DNA of 39,326 nt from Spirochaetota bacterium. Lineage in GTDB: Bacteria > Spirochaetota > B62-G9 > DRHN01. Both the position numbers and the translations under genes were made by a program. Of the stretch, positions 1-8,166 are shown in pieces. Every line of letters begins with the position of its first letter. Within the stretch, counting starts at the first letter, position 1. The stretch lies in the NCBI GenBank assembly GCA_020342115.1, contig CP070841.1, positions 1 through 39,326 on the forward strand. Direction: 5' to 3'. A model generated the notes under the pieces. The model did not search any database. It was not told the DNA's origin and saw nothing but the letters and a program-made list of their open reading frames with translations.

Positions 1-33
1 AAAAATCATATAAAAATATTAATATTTATTTGC

Positions 34-90
34 GATGAACACTCAATTGTATCGGTGTTCTCACCATGATTAAGAGGCCTTCATGATTGA
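34..90 (+). repeat. Palindromic intergenic repeat, degenerate copy
   Basis: The right arm GATTAAGAGGCCTTC at 68-82, followed by ATGATTGA, matches the right arm of the family seen best at 22515-22586. Just inside it is a small hairpin, GGTG-TTCT-CACC, in the place of the GC-rich inner hairpin of other copies. The left arm (around TGAACACTCAATTG) is only weakly recognisable. It lies beyond the 3' end of the molybdopterin-domain gene. Confidence 0.55.
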
Positions 91-119
91 TTCTAGCAAT
101 TTTACCAAATAAATGAATG

Positions 120-737
120 TCAATCAACTTCGATGACATCTATCCATTTAACCCAATCGCCGCCGTAGATATCCACCGCAACAAGTCTTACAGGATAGCC
201 GTGATCTTCTGGGAGAACCTCTCCATTAACCTTGAGTGCAATAAACAGGAGATGTGAATCGATCTCTTCTCTTGTGAAGCTTTTCCTGTACCCATCAACA
301 GCTTGAATATCTACTTTTGTGTAATCTGATTTGACGTTTGCCTCTTTGAGGATATCCTTCAAAGGTATACCTTCCCACTCTGCATAGTCTGCAAAGAAGT
401 TTGGACAGATCAGAAGAGCTTTCTGGGTAATCATATTCATTTCTAAGAGGTCTTCATATTTCAGAGAGAGGGGTTTTGATACCGCTTTTCCACCCACGCT
501 GAGTGTCCACGTCGTTATATCGATATCCGGAGTCGTACCGGTGGTATGGAGCTCATCGATAGAATTGAGGGGGAGATTTGAAGGATCGACTTTAGAAGGA
601 TGCATCCTGATGATTTCATGGCTAGGTGTATCAGGATCGAGTTTAATCCTTTCATCAGCCCTTTGTTCAGCAACTAACTGAAGCATACTGAATAGCAGAA
701 ACAATGTGCATGCGAGTGCAATGTAGAGTCTTTTCAT
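120..737 (-). CDS. Exported molybdopterin-dependent oxidoreductase domain protein
   Basis: A 205-residue protein with a cleavable signal peptide (residues 1-25, hydrophobic core then VAEQ) and one oxidoreductase molybdopterin-binding domain (sulfite-oxidase/YedY fold) at about 70-205. Cys111 in LLICPNFF is in the place of the cysteine that ligates molybdenum in this family. WEGIPLKDIL follows it, as is common, and YGGDWVKWI closes the domain. It is much shorter than full sulfite oxidases because there is no dimerisation domain. No heme partner or YedZ-like membrane protein is adjacent. The start has an AGGAG site seven bases upstream. It likely acts in the periplasm on a small redox substrate that cannot be named from sequence. 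The fold assignment is firm; the substrate is unknown. Confidence 0.85.
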   Translation of the reverse strand: MKRLYIALACTLFLLFSMLQLVAEQRADERIKLDPDTPSHEIIRMHPSKVDPSNLPLNSIDELHTTGTTPDIDITTWTLSVGGKAVSKPLSLKYEDLLEMNMITQKALLICPNFFADYAEWEGIPLKDILKEANVKSDYTKVDIQAVDGYRKSFTREEIDSHLLFIALKVNGEVLPEDHGYPVRLVAVDIYGGDWVKWIDVIEVD

Positions 738-817
738 ACAGTAACTCCTATTGTAATCAGTTTAACTAAACAATAATTACATGAATGAAATTGGTCAAGG
801 GTAGGTTTTAAGAGAGG

Positions 818-1561
818 TCAATATAATACTTCAGGATCTAATCCTTCAAAAACGATGTTATCACAAAAGGATCTAACACTTATCAGTTCCTCAAAGGAAC
901 GTACAGTCCAGCCTATAATCTGAATACCGCGCTTTCTGTGAAGTGCCACTTTAATGTTTGGAAGATATTTCACATCATATCCAATGAAGTGCGGTTTGCT
1001 AATACCGTTATATAAAAGGTTCTTCAAAAGCATTTTTCTAAACATTGGAACAGTTTTATCCTTGAATTCTCCAGCGAGCTGTCCCCTTAGTGCCTCAGGG
1101 AAGTTCTTCCTGAACCAATGGAGGGTTTGAGGATTGAAGGAAACTACTGCATAATTTCCTCTGTATTTTGAAAGCAGTTTAAAACACGCGCTCTCTAGCG
1201 GGCCAATCTCCCCTCTGTTTTTTATCTCAACAAGGATAGGAACTTTACCCTGTATGAGTGAAAGTACCTCTTCGAGGAGCGGTATCTTTTGATCAGACTC
1301 AAGAAGGGGCATCTGTTTAATATCCCTATAACTGAGTTCCTTTATTGATCTGTTGATTCCGGTCATTCTTTTTGTATTAGAATCGTGAAAAACACAGACA
1401 TGACCATCTAAAAGGAGATGTACATCAAGTTCAAAGGGTAATCCTTTCCGCATAGCTCTCTCAAACGCTTTGAGAGAGTTTTCAGGGCATTCACTGTCAC
1501 CGGAATGCAAGCCTCGATGGGCTATAGGTTTACGCACAAGCCAGTCGGTTGTTGTAGCCAA
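818..1561 (-). CDS. Glycerophosphodiester phosphodiesterase
   Basis: A 247-residue protein of the GDPD/UgpQ family, which hydrolyses glycerophosphodiesters to glycerol 3-phosphate and an alcohol. The catalytic pattern is visible: His15-Arg16 in IAHRG, Glu27-Asn28 in PENS, the metal-binding Glu44 and Asp46 in FELDV, and His59 in VFHD. VEIKNRG and the late GWTV are also typical of the TIM barrel. There is no signal peptide, so it is likely cytoplasmic. The start is TTG, with AGGA upstream. The first in-frame ATG is residue 37, which would remove the catalytic His, so TTG is preferred. It stands alone, on the same strand as the molybdopterin gene but with about 80 bases between them. Confidence 0.9.
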   Translation of the reverse strand: MATTTDWLVRKPIAHRGLHSGDSECPENSLKAFERAMRKGLPFELDVHLLLDGHVCVFHDSNTKRMTGINRSIKELSYRDIKQMPLLESDQKIPLLEEVLSLIQGKVPILVEIKNRGEIGPLESACFKLLSKYRGNYAVVSFNPQTLHWFRKNFPEALRGQLAGEFKDKTVPMFRKMLLKNLLYNGISKPHFIGYDVKYLPNIKVALHRKRGIQIIGWTVRSFEELISVRSFCDNIVFEGLDPEVLY

Positions 1562-1743
1562 ATCGGCATTCCTGTTTGAGTTTATTCGCAGGACTGAATG
1601 TTGTTATTAATAATAAAAATAACGGATACTTTTGTCCAAAAGTTCTCTGAAACTTAATACCATTGAACTTGTTAGATATAGTAAAATGTGGTAAAGTAAA
1701 ATATATAAAAGAAATATTAATTTATAAGTAGAGATTTCATGTT

Positions 1744-1774
1744 TTGACCTTGCATAAAAGATATGATATCTTTT
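1744..1774 (+). promoter_or_regulatory. Promoter-like hexamers overlapped by a perfect palindrome
   Basis: TTGACC (1744-1749) is followed after 17 bases by TATCTT (1767-1772). The spacer and -10 are covered by a perfect 19-base palindrome, AAAAGATAT-G-ATATCTTTT (1756-1774). It lies about 30 bases before the DUF1820 gene. It may be an operator; the T-run after it would also fit a weak AU-rich hairpin. Confidence 0.4.
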
Positions 1775-1802
1775 TTATGATTTCCTGAATAAGAGGAATG
1801 TA

Positions 1803-2105
1803 GTGGCGCTCTATCGTGTGCATTTCAAATGGAACGACAAAGAGGTTAAACTCACCGCAAAAAGCCTTGATCTTACACATCCCTATTTTGTCTCCATAAA
1901 GGAGATCGTGTTTCCAAAAGGGAAGAAACTGATTATAGACCCTCAGGAGGAAGAGATTCACAGGGTATTTGGTGAATCAAACCACCTCATGATTCCTTTT
2001 CAATCTGTTCTCATTATTGAGGAGCTCTCTGACGAAGGAAAATCCAAACTGGTCTCCTTTGAAAAGGTAGATAAGCAGAAAAGAGAGAGTTCTCCCGAGA
2101 AATGA
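1803..2105 (+). CDS. DUF1820 family protein
   Basis: A 100-residue soluble protein. The start YRVHFKWNDKEVKLTAKSL, the middle VDP-like IIDPQEEEIHRVF, and IPFQSVLIIEEL match the DUF1820 family, a small beta-rich protein of unknown function. The start is GTG, with AAGAGGAA six or so bases upstream; no in-frame ATG is available near it. The C-terminus (about 85-100) is charged and probably disordered. It is monocistronic: a promoter-like signal precedes it, and the next gene begins about 160 bases downstream after another start region. The family call is good; the function is unknown. Confidence 0.7.
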   Translation: MALYRVHFKWNDKEVKLTAKSLDLTHPYFVSIKEIVFPKGKKLIIDPQEEEIHRVFGESNHLMIPFQSVLIIEELSDEGKSKLVSFEKVDKQKRESSPEK

Positions 2106-2263
2106 CCGCTTCACATCCAGACCTTTCCTGGCTGAAAGGTTATCAATTACAAGATCGTTTTAAATTTTAGTCCCGCCAAATAAGCTTGATATCCATATAG
2201 TAATTGGTATAAAATAGGTAGTTTACTATTGCAATTGTAACCGAACAAGTGATAAGGATGAGG

Positions 2264-3868
2264 ATGACGAATTATTCAAGAACACCATTAAGAAAGTTTG
2301 TAATTTTTATTAGCTTCTTTATGCTATTTTTCACCCTGTTAATAAACTGTCCCGCTAGATTACTTGCACAGACAAAAGGAGGACATCTTGTATATGGCAC
2401 ATGGCAGACTCCGGATACTCTGGATGTTCAGTCGAGCAGCAGAGAGGTGGTTTTCGCAATTGCCTGGAGTTATCTCGATCCACTTATTCGCACACGGCCT
2501 GGTGAATCGTGGTATTATCCAGGTCTGGCACGTAAATGGAATGTATCGTCTGATGCAAAGGAGTATACATTTTTCCTCAGGAAGGATGTGAAGTTTCACG
2601 ATGGTACATTTCTTACTGCTGATGCCGTTAAGTTTAGCTTTGACCGTATCATGAATTCGCGTATGAAGACAAAACCTGTATCTCTTGCATTGGGACCTTA
2701 TGATCGATGCGAGGTAGTGGACAAACATACGGTGAAGATCTATTTTAAAAAACCGTACGGGTCATTCATTCAAATGGCCTCGACTGTATACATTCCAATC
2801 ATATCACCCGATGCGGTAAAACAGTTCGGAGGTGGTTACCAATTCCATGTTACGGGGACAGGACCGTTTATCCTGGAGGAGTATATACCGAAAAGCCATG
2901 CAACTTTTGTGAGGAATATGAATTACCATTGGGGTCCCCATTGGTCACATGAAGGCCCTGCTTATCTGGATAAAGTTACATATAGTTTTATTCCCGAAGA
3001 CATCACGAGAATAGGGTCTCTCAGAACCAGAGAGACAAATCTTATTGATGGGGTAAAATCAAACCAAATTTATAGTGTGGTACGTGACAAGAGGCTGGAG
3101 ATCGAATTAACACAACTGAGAGGTATGCCATGGGCTTTTGTGCTGAACAGTCAAAGGTTTCCGACAGACGACAGGATTGTTCGGCAGGCTATCTCCTATA
3201 CCATCGACCGCGAGAGATTAATCGATCCCGTTTACAGAGGGACCAATGAACCTGCTTATTCACCACTGGAAAAAGGAACTCTTGGCTACAATAAAGCAGT
3301 TGACAAGCTTTCTGTCTATGATCCTCAAAAAGCGAAGGAGCTTCTCGAGCAGGCTGGTTGGAAAAAAGGTGCGGATGGGATTCGAGTGAAAGATAACAGA
3401 AGGCTTATAGTAGAAGCTGCGTTACCCAGGGAGCAGCAGAAACTGTCGACTGTCCTGCAGAGCCAGTTAAAAAAAATCGGATTAGAGCTCGTGATAAAGG
3501 AACAGAGTATACAACGAACACATTCTATATGGTCTATGAAAAACTACAACATGGTGCTCACATCTTCCTACTGGCCGGATCCTCAATTGCTCAATAACTG
3601 GTTTGCATATGACTCAAACGGTGAACTCAACTGGGCACATTACATCAACCCGAAACTTGGGGACCTGTTTTTAGAGGCCGAAAATACCATTTTTAAAAGC
3701 AGAAGGGCAGAAATCTACAAAGGGGTGCAGGAATTTCTCATAATCGATGCGGTCGTTATACCACTGTTTGGTAAATCTGAGGTGTATGGTGTAAGAAAGG
3801 AAATCGAAGGTATCGACTACAGTATTACAGGATATCCCATTTTCTACGAAACATATTTCACAGAATAG
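2264..3868 (+). CDS. ABC transporter solute-binding protein, family 5 (peptide/nickel type)
   Basis: A 534-residue extracytoplasmic binding protein of the SBP_bac_5 class (DppA/OppA-like). It has a signal peptide with the hydrophobic core FVIFISFFMLFFTLLINC and an exit near LLAQ. Family landmarks follow: TPDTLDVQ, a FHDGTFLTADAVKFSFDR motif, GTGPFILEEY and DDRIVRQAISYTIDRE. GTG at 2249, ATG at 2258 and ATG at 2264 are all in frame. ATG 2264 is best placed behind AAGGATGAGG. No permease or ATPase gene lies nearby, so it must share a transporter encoded elsewhere or serve as a sensor. The likely ligand is an oligopeptide or similar, not resolvable by eye. Confidence 0.88.
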   Translation: MTNYSRTPLRKFVIFISFFMLFFTLLINCPARLLAQTKGGHLVYGTWQTPDTLDVQSSSREVVFAIAWSYLDPLIRTRPGESWYYPGLARKWNVSSDAKEYTFFLRKDVKFHDGTFLTADAVKFSFDRIMNSRMKTKPVSLALGPYDRCEVVDKHTVKIYFKKPYGSFIQMASTVYIPIISPDAVKQFGGGYQFHVTGTGPFILEEYIPKSHATFVRNMNYHWGPHWSHEGPAYLDKVTYSFIPEDITRIGSLRTRETNLIDGVKSNQIYSVVRDKRLEIELTQLRGMPWAFVLNSQRFPTDDRIVRQAISYTIDRERLIDPVYRGTNEPAYSPLEKGTLGYNKAVDKLSVYDPQKAKELLEQAGWKKGADGIRVKDNRRLIVEAALPREQQKLSTVLQSQLKKIGLELVIKEQSIQRTHSIWSMKNYNMVLTSSYWPDPQLLNNWFAYDSNGELNWAHYINPKLGDLFLEAENTIFKSRRAEIYKGVQEFLIIDAVVIPLFGKSEVYGVRKEIEGIDYSITGYPIFYETYFTE

Positions 3869-3993
3869 GGATGTATCAAGGAACAATAAGTGATATAATT
3901 GGTAACATCTATATAATCAGAAGAGTGTATAGATATATTTATAACTGATCACAACGACATCTCAATCAGATATGAAAGTTTGTCATACTAATC

Positions 3994-4032
3994 ATGAAGA
4001 CCTCTTAATCACGACGATTAAAAGGTCATCAC
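3994..4032 (+). repeat. Palindromic intergenic repeat, short hairpin form
   Basis: GACCTCTTAATC (3999-4010) pairs with GATTAAAAGGTC (4016-4027) with one mismatch, around the loop ACGAC. The arms are those of the family at 22515-22586, but the two inner hairpins are missing. It lies 44 bases before the SDR gene. Confidence 0.6.
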
Positions 4033-4075
4033 AGGTACATTTCTTTAACATTATTTTAATGGGGGGTACTGTGTC

Positions 4076-5059
4076 ATGAAGATCAAAAACATCGTTGTCA
4101 CAGGAGCAAGCGGGAAAATTGGCCGGCATATAATCCCCGAACTGTTAAAGGCTGGCTACACGGTAAGGGCGCTTGAGCATGAGGGACCTGTTGCTATAGA
4201 TGGGGTGGAAATTGTGAAAGGTGATCTCAGTGATGAATCTCTGCCGGAAAAACTCGTTAAAGACATGGATGGAGTTATCCATCTCGCAAATGTAAAGGAG
4301 GATCGTGAGAAGTTCATGAATGTTAATGTAAGAGGGACATTCTGTATGCTGGATGCATGCTTGAAGGCACCTAATATTAAACAGTATATCCAGGCCGGTA
4401 GTGATGCACGTGCCGGTATATTCTATTATCCTCACCCTTATCCCATTGATGAGACATATCCTCACTCGGCGTACCCGGGATACTATGCATTCTCAAAAGT
4501 GCTCGAGGAGACAATGTGTGAGCAGTATATCATTCAGTACAAACTCCCTATTACAACTCTCCGTTTCTCGTGGGTTCATGCAGAGGATGATATCCTTGCC
4601 CACGCAACACTGAAGCCGCCTAACTTCGGTGTACCAGTTTGGGAGGAGCTGGCAAGGAATTCTAAACAGAAGATATACTTCAGAAAAAAGTTGGATGGAG
4701 TCGCAAAGCTTGTTCATCCAGGGGGAAGGCCTGGATTGAGACACATCGTGAGCATCAGTGATGTTGTTGATGCCGTTGTTCTCGCTGTCGGCAATGAAGC
4801 TTCGCTCTATCAGGCATTTAATGTCTCCGGTCCCGCGCCATTCAGCTATGATACTTTAGCAAAGTATATCTCAGAAAAGCTCGATATCCCGATTGTTGAG
4901 TTTGAGTATGATGTTTTTCACGACTTCCAGATAGACCTTTCAAAGTCGAGACAGATTCTTGGCTACAATCCTAAAATTGATATATTCGGCATCATTGATC
5001 GGGCAATCGAATTCAGAAAATCCGGAGGTCAAAGAACCGATACGAAATACCCTGGATAA
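4076..5059 (+). CDS. NAD(P)-dependent epimerase/dehydratase (extended SDR)
   Basis: A 327-residue extended short-chain dehydrogenase. The Rossmann glycine motif is VTGASGKIGRH (residues 8-18), an acidic residue ends the GD(L) turn in VKGDL, and the active-site pair YAFSK is in PGYYAFSKVLEE. It reads like a nucleotide-sugar epimerase/dehydratase, with VNVRGT and ALRFSWV-type segments (TTLRFSWV) and ISDVVDAV near the substrate domain. GGGGGG lies nine bases before the ATG. It stands alone between intergenic regions. A second, distantly similar SDR is at 24541. The substrate cannot be told from sequence. Confidence 0.82.
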   Translation: MKIKNIVVTGASGKIGRHIIPELLKAGYTVRALEHEGPVAIDGVEIVKGDLSDESLPEKLVKDMDGVIHLANVKEDREKFMNVNVRGTFCMLDACLKAPNIKQYIQAGSDARAGIFYYPHPYPIDETYPHSAYPGYYAFSKVLEETMCEQYIIQYKLPITTLRFSWVHAEDDILAHATLKPPNFGVPVWEELARNSKQKIYFRKKLDGVAKLVHPGGRPGLRHIVSISDVVDAVVLAVGNEASLYQAFNVSGPAPFSYDTLAKYISEKLDIPIVEFEYDVFHDFQIDLSKSRQILGYNPKIDIFGIIDRAIEFRKSGGQRTDTKYPG

Positions 5060-5125
5060 ACGAATATACGTGGTATTAGATGAATTAAATAGCAGGCACT
5101 TTTTCAGGGTTATTGAAATATAATA

Positions 5126-5167
5126 AAACTTCCATGAGCATTTCACTCTATATAGAGTAGAGTTTTA
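5126..5167 (+). terminator. Possible terminator after the SDR gene
   Basis: A perfect 14-base palindrome, ACTCTATATAGAGT (5145-5158), lies inside a wider AAAACT / AGTTTT pair and is followed by T residues. The stem is AU-rich and the palindrome could equally be an operator, so the call is weak. Confidence 0.3.
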
Positions 5168-5294
5168 TCCACTTGCGATATACTTTTATTCATATCATAG
5201 TATCTCCTAATGTTATGAAGTAGATTGTCTGTATGATAACAAGAGTACATTGCATAGACCTCTAAACTTTTTGCCTGTCAAATATATATTCTGC

Positions 5295-5322
5295 TTGACT
5301 TCCCCCAAATATGGTATATTAT
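5295..5322 (+). promoter_or_regulatory. Sigma-70-type promoter ending at the start codon
   Basis: TTGACT (5295-5300), a 16-base spacer and TATTAT (5317-5322). The ATG of the HTH-EIIA gene follows eight bases after the -10 box, where transcription should begin, and no ribosome-binding sequence is present. This predicts a leaderless mRNA for the EIIA/antiporter operon. Confidence 0.65.
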
Positions 5323-5330
5323 AGACATAA

Positions 5331-6053
5331 ATGGACAATAATAGCCAAAAAGGACATAATAAGCTAGAGATAATGACCATAGGGGAAGTAGCGGAGTACC
5401 TCAAGGTATCTGAGAAAACCGTATTTCGCATGATAGGCCAGGGTAAGATACCGTGTACAAAGGTTGCTGGACAGTGGAGGTTTGTCCGAACAGTGATAGA
5501 TGATTGGCTCATCGCCAGGATGAAGGTTGTACCCAAGAACGACCTTGCCAGGCTTCTGGAGAGTGAAACGGATATTGTGCCACTTTCAAGGCTTATAGAG
5601 CAGCATTTTATCAACCTTTATATTCAACCTGGGAGTAAGGAGAATGTTCTTAGGCAGCTGATAAAGCCATTTGTTGAAAAAGGCATTATAAGAGATAGCG
5701 ATCTATTTCTAGAAAAACTCATGCTCAGAGAGAGCATGGCATCGACTGGGATTGGGAGGGGTGTTGCAATCCCACATGTGAGGAATCCTCTGGAGAATCC
5801 AGCCGGGGGGCCTCTCCTCAGTATCGGTATATGCAGGGGAGGTACAGATTTTAAAGCGCTTGATGGAAAGCTCACCCACCTCTTTTTTCTCATATATACA
5901 GATAGTGAAGTAGTTCATTTGAGAGTTATGGCAAAACTTACAAGCCTTCTAAGAAACGAAGATAATGTGATAGATTTGATCAATGCAAGGGCAGAAGATG
6001 ATGTAATAAAGATTCTGGTTCAAATAGATCAGGAGAACATACTGGCTACCTGA
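5331..6053 (+). CDS. Helix-turn-helix protein with PTS EIIA (fructose/Ntr) domain
   Basis: A 240-residue two-domain protein. Residues 14-62 form an excisionase/MerR-like DNA-binding domain (MTIGEVAEYLKVSEKTVFRMI, then a GKIPCTKVAGQWRF wing). Residues 90-238 are a PTS IIA type 2 domain with the phosphorylatable His149 in GRGVAIPHVR. It is the first gene of a unit with a second EIIA protein (30 bases on) and a cation:proton antiporter. No EIIB or EIIC sugar permease genes are present, so a regulatory EIIA-Ntr-like role is more likely than sugar uptake. The domain pair suggests a DNA-binding regulator whose activity depends on PTS phosphorylation. The start codon lies directly at the predicted transcription start; Met15 is an alternative. 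Confidence 0.85.
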   Translation: MDNNSQKGHNKLEIMTIGEVAEYLKVSEKTVFRMIGQGKIPCTKVAGQWRFVRTVIDDWLIARMKVVPKNDLARLLESETDIVPLSRLIEQHFINLYIQPGSKENVLRQLIKPFVEKGIIRDSDLFLEKLMLRESMASTGIGRGVAIPHVRNPLENPAGGPLLSIGICRGGTDFKALDGKLTHLFFLIYTDSEVVHLRVMAKLTSLLRNEDNVIDLINARAEDDVIKILVQIDQENILAT

Positions 6054-6082
6054 ATGTCAGTTGTAAATCGAAGGAGGTTACA

Positions 6083-6895
6083 ATGAATCTTCTTGAGAGC
6101 ATCCGGGAGGAGTGCATACATATTGGAAGCACTGCAAAGAATAAGGAAGAGGTGCTCAAAGAGATTGTCAGCCTTGCCCTCAAGAGCCCTTTGCTATCGG
6201 ATGTTTCACAAAAATACCTGTTTGATAAGCTTATGGCAAGAGAGCGCATTGGGTCAACTGGGTTTGGGCATGGAATTGCCATCCCGCACTGTATCCTTGA
6301 TGATATCGAGGATTTCATTGTCGGTGTGCTCATTGCTCCTGATGGAGTTGAGTTCGAGTCTTTGGATGAAGAACTTACTACAATCTTTTTCTTTATCATA
6401 GCACCTAAGGAAAAGCGAAATGAGCATATACAGATACTGTCTTCGATTTCAAAGATAGTGAAGTCACAAGAGATAATGCGGAATCTTCAAAAAGCGAAAG
6501 AGATTAGGGATGTACTCGAACAGCTCAATAAGTTTTTGATTCTTGGAGAGGAGCTAAGGAGCAGGAAACAGCAGTGTCTGTTCACAATCTTTGTCCAGAA
6601 GGAGGAAAAGTTTGAAGAGATCCTCCAGTCTCTATCTGCAGCCGTTCAGGGGTCGATATCCGTGGTTGAGAGCAACAATGCTGGATACTATCTATACAAG
6701 CTACCGCTCTTTGCTTCTTTCTGGAGCGAGAAAGTGAGGCGTTTTTCGAGAGTAATATTTGCAGTGGTTGATAAAGATCTGAGCAATGATGTGATCAGAC
6801 GCATCAACATGGTTGTTGAAGATATGGAGAGTGAGCCAGGAGTGCTCCTCGCAGTACATGACCTTAGCTATTCAGCAGGGTCGATAGAATTTTAG
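6083..6895 (+). CDS. PTS EIIA domain fused to a PII-like domain
   Basis: A 270-residue protein. Residues 1-150 are a PTS IIA type 2 domain with the active His69 in GHGIAIPHC. Residues 165-270 form a second domain (start CLFTIFVQKEE, middle PLFASFW, end VIFAVVDKDLS then EPGVLLAVHDLS). This pattern resembles small PII-like proteins that carry a glycine/serine turn, LPLF and an AVVD strand. AGGAGGT lies five bases before the ATG. It sits between the HTH-EIIA gene and the antiporter gene, which starts only 11 bases later. I infer that it senses PTS phosphorylation plus a small ligand and controls the antiporter. The EIIA call is firm; the PII-like call is from pattern memory. Confidence 0.82.
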   Translation: MNLLESIREECIHIGSTAKNKEEVLKEIVSLALKSPLLSDVSQKYLFDKLMARERIGSTGFGHGIAIPHCILDDIEDFIVGVLIAPDGVEFESLDEELTTIFFFIIAPKEKRNEHIQILSSISKIVKSQEIMRNLQKAKEIRDVLEQLNKFLILGEELRSRKQQCLFTIFVQKEEKFEEILQSLSAAVQGSISVVESNNAGYYLYKLPLFASFWSEKVRRFSRVIFAVVDKDLSNDVIRRINMVVEDMESEPGVLLAVHDLSYSAGSIEF

Positions 6896-6906
6896 TAGAG
6901 AGATAT

Positions 6907-8166
6907 ATGCAGGTTTTACAAATTCTAATGGCTGGACAGGATATTCTGAAGAACCTATCACTTCCCTCTCTTCTTATCGTTGGTATTATCACGGTGCTTG
7001 GTTTCTATGCAGGAAAGTCGATGAGATGGGTAAGGATGCCGCCGATCATAGGGTTTATGATGATCGGTGTGATCATCGGTCCCTCTTTCATAGGTATTAT
7101 TGGCGAGTCGCTCAGGGAACAGCTATCTTTTATAACAGAGATAGCCCTTGGCTTTGTAGCGCTCAGCATAGGGCTCGAGCTCAATTTCAGATCTCTGAAG
7201 GAGCTCGGCTCCGGTATAATCATCATTATTCTCTTTGAGTCCTTTTTTGCATTTTTTGCGGTAGCCGGGGGGCTGTATCTTCTCACAAGAAATCTTCCTC
7301 TATCATTACTGTTTGGTGCAATTGCACCAGCCAGTGCCCCTGCAGGTACAGTTGCAGTAATCCATGAATACAAGGCAAAAGGTAACCTTACAAAAGCACT
7401 CTATGCGGTAGTAGGATTCGATGATGGGCTGGGAATCATCATATTTGGATTTGTTGCAGCATTTGCAAGGAGAATGATTGGAGATGGTGCCTCAGGAGCC
7501 TTCTATGGGTTGTTTTCGACACTTGCGCTTCCCCTCAAAGAAGTTGGTTTGAGTATTGCAGCGGGATCGCTTGCAGCTTTTTCCTTCGCTTTTATATTAA
7601 GAAATCTCGAGAGCAGAAAAGATATTTTCATCCTTATCTTTGCATCGGTTCTTATTACTACAGGGGTAAGCATAAGACTTCATCTCTCGCTGATTCTCAC
7701 CAATATGATTTACGGGATTATTCTTGTCAATACCCAGCAGCACGCTGTGTTACAGAAGATAAGAGAAGAGCTTTCAGATGTTTTGCCCTTATTATTTATC
7801 CTCTTCTTTATACTCGCTGGTTCCAATCTTCAAGTGCTATCTCTTCCGTCACTTGGCTTGGTCGGTATTGTATATATCATCTCCAGGACATCTGGTCTTA
7901 TGGGAGGGGCCTGGCTGGGGGCGCTTATAGGGAAAGCCGATAAGAATATCAGGCAATATCTCGGCATGGGGATTCTCTCACAGGCAGGGGTTGCGGTAGG
8001 TCTAGCTCTTATTGTCAAGCATGAGTTCAGCGAACTCGGCAGCTATGGTGCGCAGATCGGATCTACTCTGATCACATCCATTACCGCAACGTGCATTTTC
8101 TTCGAGATTATAGGTCCAATTCTTACGAAAATTGCTTTGAAGAAGTCTGGAGAGATATCGTTTTGA
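6907..8166 (+). CDS. CPA2-type cation:proton antiporter
   Basis: A 419-residue integral membrane protein with about 12 hydrophobic segments. It matches the Na+/H+ or K+/H+ exchanger domain of the CPA2 (KefB/NapA) group: MPPIIGFMMIGVIIGPSFIG early, SIGLELNF in the third or fourth helix, PASAPAGTVAVIHEY, and GFDDGLGIIIFG with adjacent aspartates in the position of the ion-binding pair. It ends just after the last helix, so there is no TrkA-N or TrkA-C domain as in KefB/KefC. Control could therefore come from the two EIIA proteins encoded just upstream. The start follows AGAGAG. The ion (K+ or Na+) is not decided by sequence. Confidence 0.87.
   Translation: MQVLQILMAGQDILKNLSLPSLLIVGIITVLGFYAGKSMRWVRMPPIIGFMMIGVIIGPSFIGIIGESLREQLSFITEIALGFVALSIGLELNFRSLKELGSGIIIIILFESFFAFFAVAGGLYLLTRNLPLSLLFGAIAPASAPAGTVAVIHEYKAKGNLTKALYAVVGFDDGLGIIIFGFVAAFARRMIGDGASGAFYGLFSTLALPLKEVGLSIAAGSLAAFSFAFILRNLESRKDIFILIFASVLITTGVSIRLHLSLILTNMIYGIILVNTQQHAVLQKIREELSDVLPLLFILFFILAGSNLQVLSLPSLGLVGIVYIISRTSGLMGGAWLGALIGKADKNIRQYLGMGILSQAGVAVGLALIVKHEFSELGSYGAQIGSTLITSITATCIFFEIIGPILTKIALKKSGEISF

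Noticed and set aside
2360..2728. Minus-strand ORF of 122 codons inside the binding-protein gene
   Set aside because: It overlaps a well-supported SBP gene on the other strand and has no family-like features.
6093..6401. Alternative-frame ORF inside the second EIIA gene
   Set aside because: The EIIA active-site motif and ribosome-binding site support the frame at 6083; the other frame is a shadow.
5331..6895. Sugar PTS operon
   Set aside because: EIIA domains are present but no EIIB, EIIC, HPr or sugar-metabolism genes adjoin, and the next gene is an ion antiporter.
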